Shown here in pieces: positions 6,180 to 6,707 of a stretch of DNA of 6,707 nucleotides. The notes below the pieces were generated by a model, which was not told the DNA's origin, made no database searches, and saw only the letters and a list, made by a program, of their open reading frames with translations. Made by a program: the position numbers and the translations under genes. The DNA is from Planctomycetota bacterium (lineage in GTDB: Bacteria; Planctomycetota; UBA1135; JALUZX01): NCBI GenBank assembly GCA_027011425.1, contig JALUZX010000650.1, positions 1 through 6,707 on the forward strand, read 5' to 3'. Each line of letters starts with the position of its first letter. Positions within the stretch are counted from its first letter, which is position 1.

Positions 6180-6707
6180 TACCGGGCCCGGAACCGGGTC
6201 ACGAGGCCGTATCCGAAATCTCGTAATCCCTGGGATGCCTTGAGGTCCCCCAGGCTGTAGAGCCGGCTTACCCCGGTGTTCCCCTGGGCCTTGGGCGCCA
6301 CGATTTTGACTCCGTTGGAAAGAGTGACTCCCAGGGCGTTGGCGCCCCTGTCCAGGAGGAGGGATTGAAGCAGGATGGCAAGGCCCTCCATCTCCGCCGT
6401 GATGGGCACTTTGCCCGCCTGGACCAGACCGTTCCCCATGGCGTCGGTAGTGAAGGGCGCAAAGGAGAGGATGTCCGTCAGGAGCTTGCACCCCGGCGCT
6501 CCCATGGGGCCCAGGTCCAGGGGAAGGTTGTAGGTGAAGAACTTCTTGTCGTTCCTCCCGAGCAGGGCGAGGCCGGGCTTGAAGGCCGGCGCTCCCGTGA
6601 GGGCGGCCCGGAAGAAGCCGTCGCTCCTCAGCCATCCGTCCAGGGCGGGGATTTTCCCCTGGGAACTTTTGCATCCCCTTCCGAAAGGGGTGTGGGGCCC
6701 TTTGGTG
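6179..6707 (-). CDS. C-terminal part of a secreted protein with a planctomycete-type C-terminal domain (5' end outside window)
   Basis: The minus-strand frame is open from the right edge to a TAG at 6179-6181, giving 175 visible residues. The N-terminus lies outside the window, and the ATG at 6505 is only an internal Met. The visible part begins with TPFGRGC (residues 6-12) and SSQGKIPALDG, continues with GAPAFKPGLALLGRND (38-53), then NLPLDLGPMGAPGCKLLTD (60-78), and later PITAEMEGLAILLQSLLLD, RGANALGVTLSNGV. This order (FG-GC, LPL-L-G-GC, pI-L-G-Q, D-anpLG-S-N) is one I associate with the C-terminal domain of large exported proteins in planctomycetes. Its two Cys (C12 and C73 of the visible part) are in the expected places and may form a disulfide. 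Function is unknown, and surface attachment or export recognition is a guess. The stop is 9 nt from the convergent lipoprotein gene. A perfect CCGGGCCCGG palindrome lies at 6182-6191 in its last codons. Confidence 0.7.
   Translation of the reverse strand, partial: TKGPHTPFGRGCKSSQGKIPALDGWLRSDGFFRAALTGAPAFKPGLALLGRNDKKFFTYNLPLDLGPMGAPGCKLLTDILSFAPFTTDAMGNGLVQAGKVPITAEMEGLAILLQSLLLDRGANALGVTLSNGVKIVAPKAQGNTGVSRLYSLGDLKASQGLRDFGYGLVTRFRAR

Noticed and set aside
6182..6191. CCGGGCCCGG palindrome as a regulatory site
   Set aside because: It lies within the last codons of the minus-strand gene (Arg/Ala/Phe region), and such palindromes are expected in GC-rich coding DNA.
4195..6243. 682-codon plus-strand open frame across moxR and the TPR lipoprotein gene
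   Set aside because: The translation is low-complexity Arg/Ser then Gly/Pro-rich sequence. It is antisense to moxR and out of frame with the TPR gene, both of which carry clear family motifs.

Overview
The window is GC-rich, gene-dense bacterial chromosome and best fits a planctomycete (Planctomycetota). The main clue is the truncated gene at the right edge. Its C-terminal domain has a GC-x-S/G start, an N-L-P-L-D-L-x-P-x-G-x-x-G-C core and an N-P/A-L-G-V-x-x-S-N ending, which I associate with secreted planctomycete proteins. The 485-residue secreted protein with a small beta domain, a TPR-like stretch and a metallopeptidase-like region also fits. This placement rests on remembered domain patterns, not on a search. 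No tRNA, rRNA, CRISPR array, insertion sequence or integrase was seen, and nothing suggests recent transfer.

Layout from left to right. (1) At 3-311 (+) is the C-terminal end of a single-pass membrane protein, followed after 6 nt by an RseB/MucB-like periplasmic protein (318-1352, +). Together they look like the distal end of a sigma factor / anti-sigma factor / RseB envelope-stress operon whose sigma gene would lie upstream of the window. (2) At 1619-3076 (-) is a secreted protein ending in a DUF1570-like, gluzincin-type region whose HExxH motif appears degenerate. (3) A 344-bp divergent gap (3077-3420) holds several inverted repeats. (4) At 3421-3924 (+) is a small lysine-rich helical protein of unknown function. 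(5) At 3957-4979 (-) is a MoxR-family AAA+ ATPase. (6) At 5057-6169 (+) is a TPR lipoprotein, divergent from moxR. (7) From 6179 to the right edge (-) is the C-terminal part of a large secreted protein.

Genes are arranged mostly as single transcription units alternating in direction. Each of the three convergent junctions carries a strong GC-rich hairpin without a U-tract (1369-1409, 3931-3961, 6150-6179), and two of these overlap stop codons. Most products are predicted to act at or outside the cytoplasmic membrane: envelope-stress sensing, a secreted pseudo-peptidase-like protein, a lipoprotein scaffold and a surface protein. MoxR would be the cytoplasmic ATPase among them. No complete new system is evident. 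The most unusual points are the degenerate peptidase motif, the MoxR gene without its usual DUF58/VWA partners, the uncharacterised C-terminal motif of the 167-residue protein, and the structured 3077-3420 gap.
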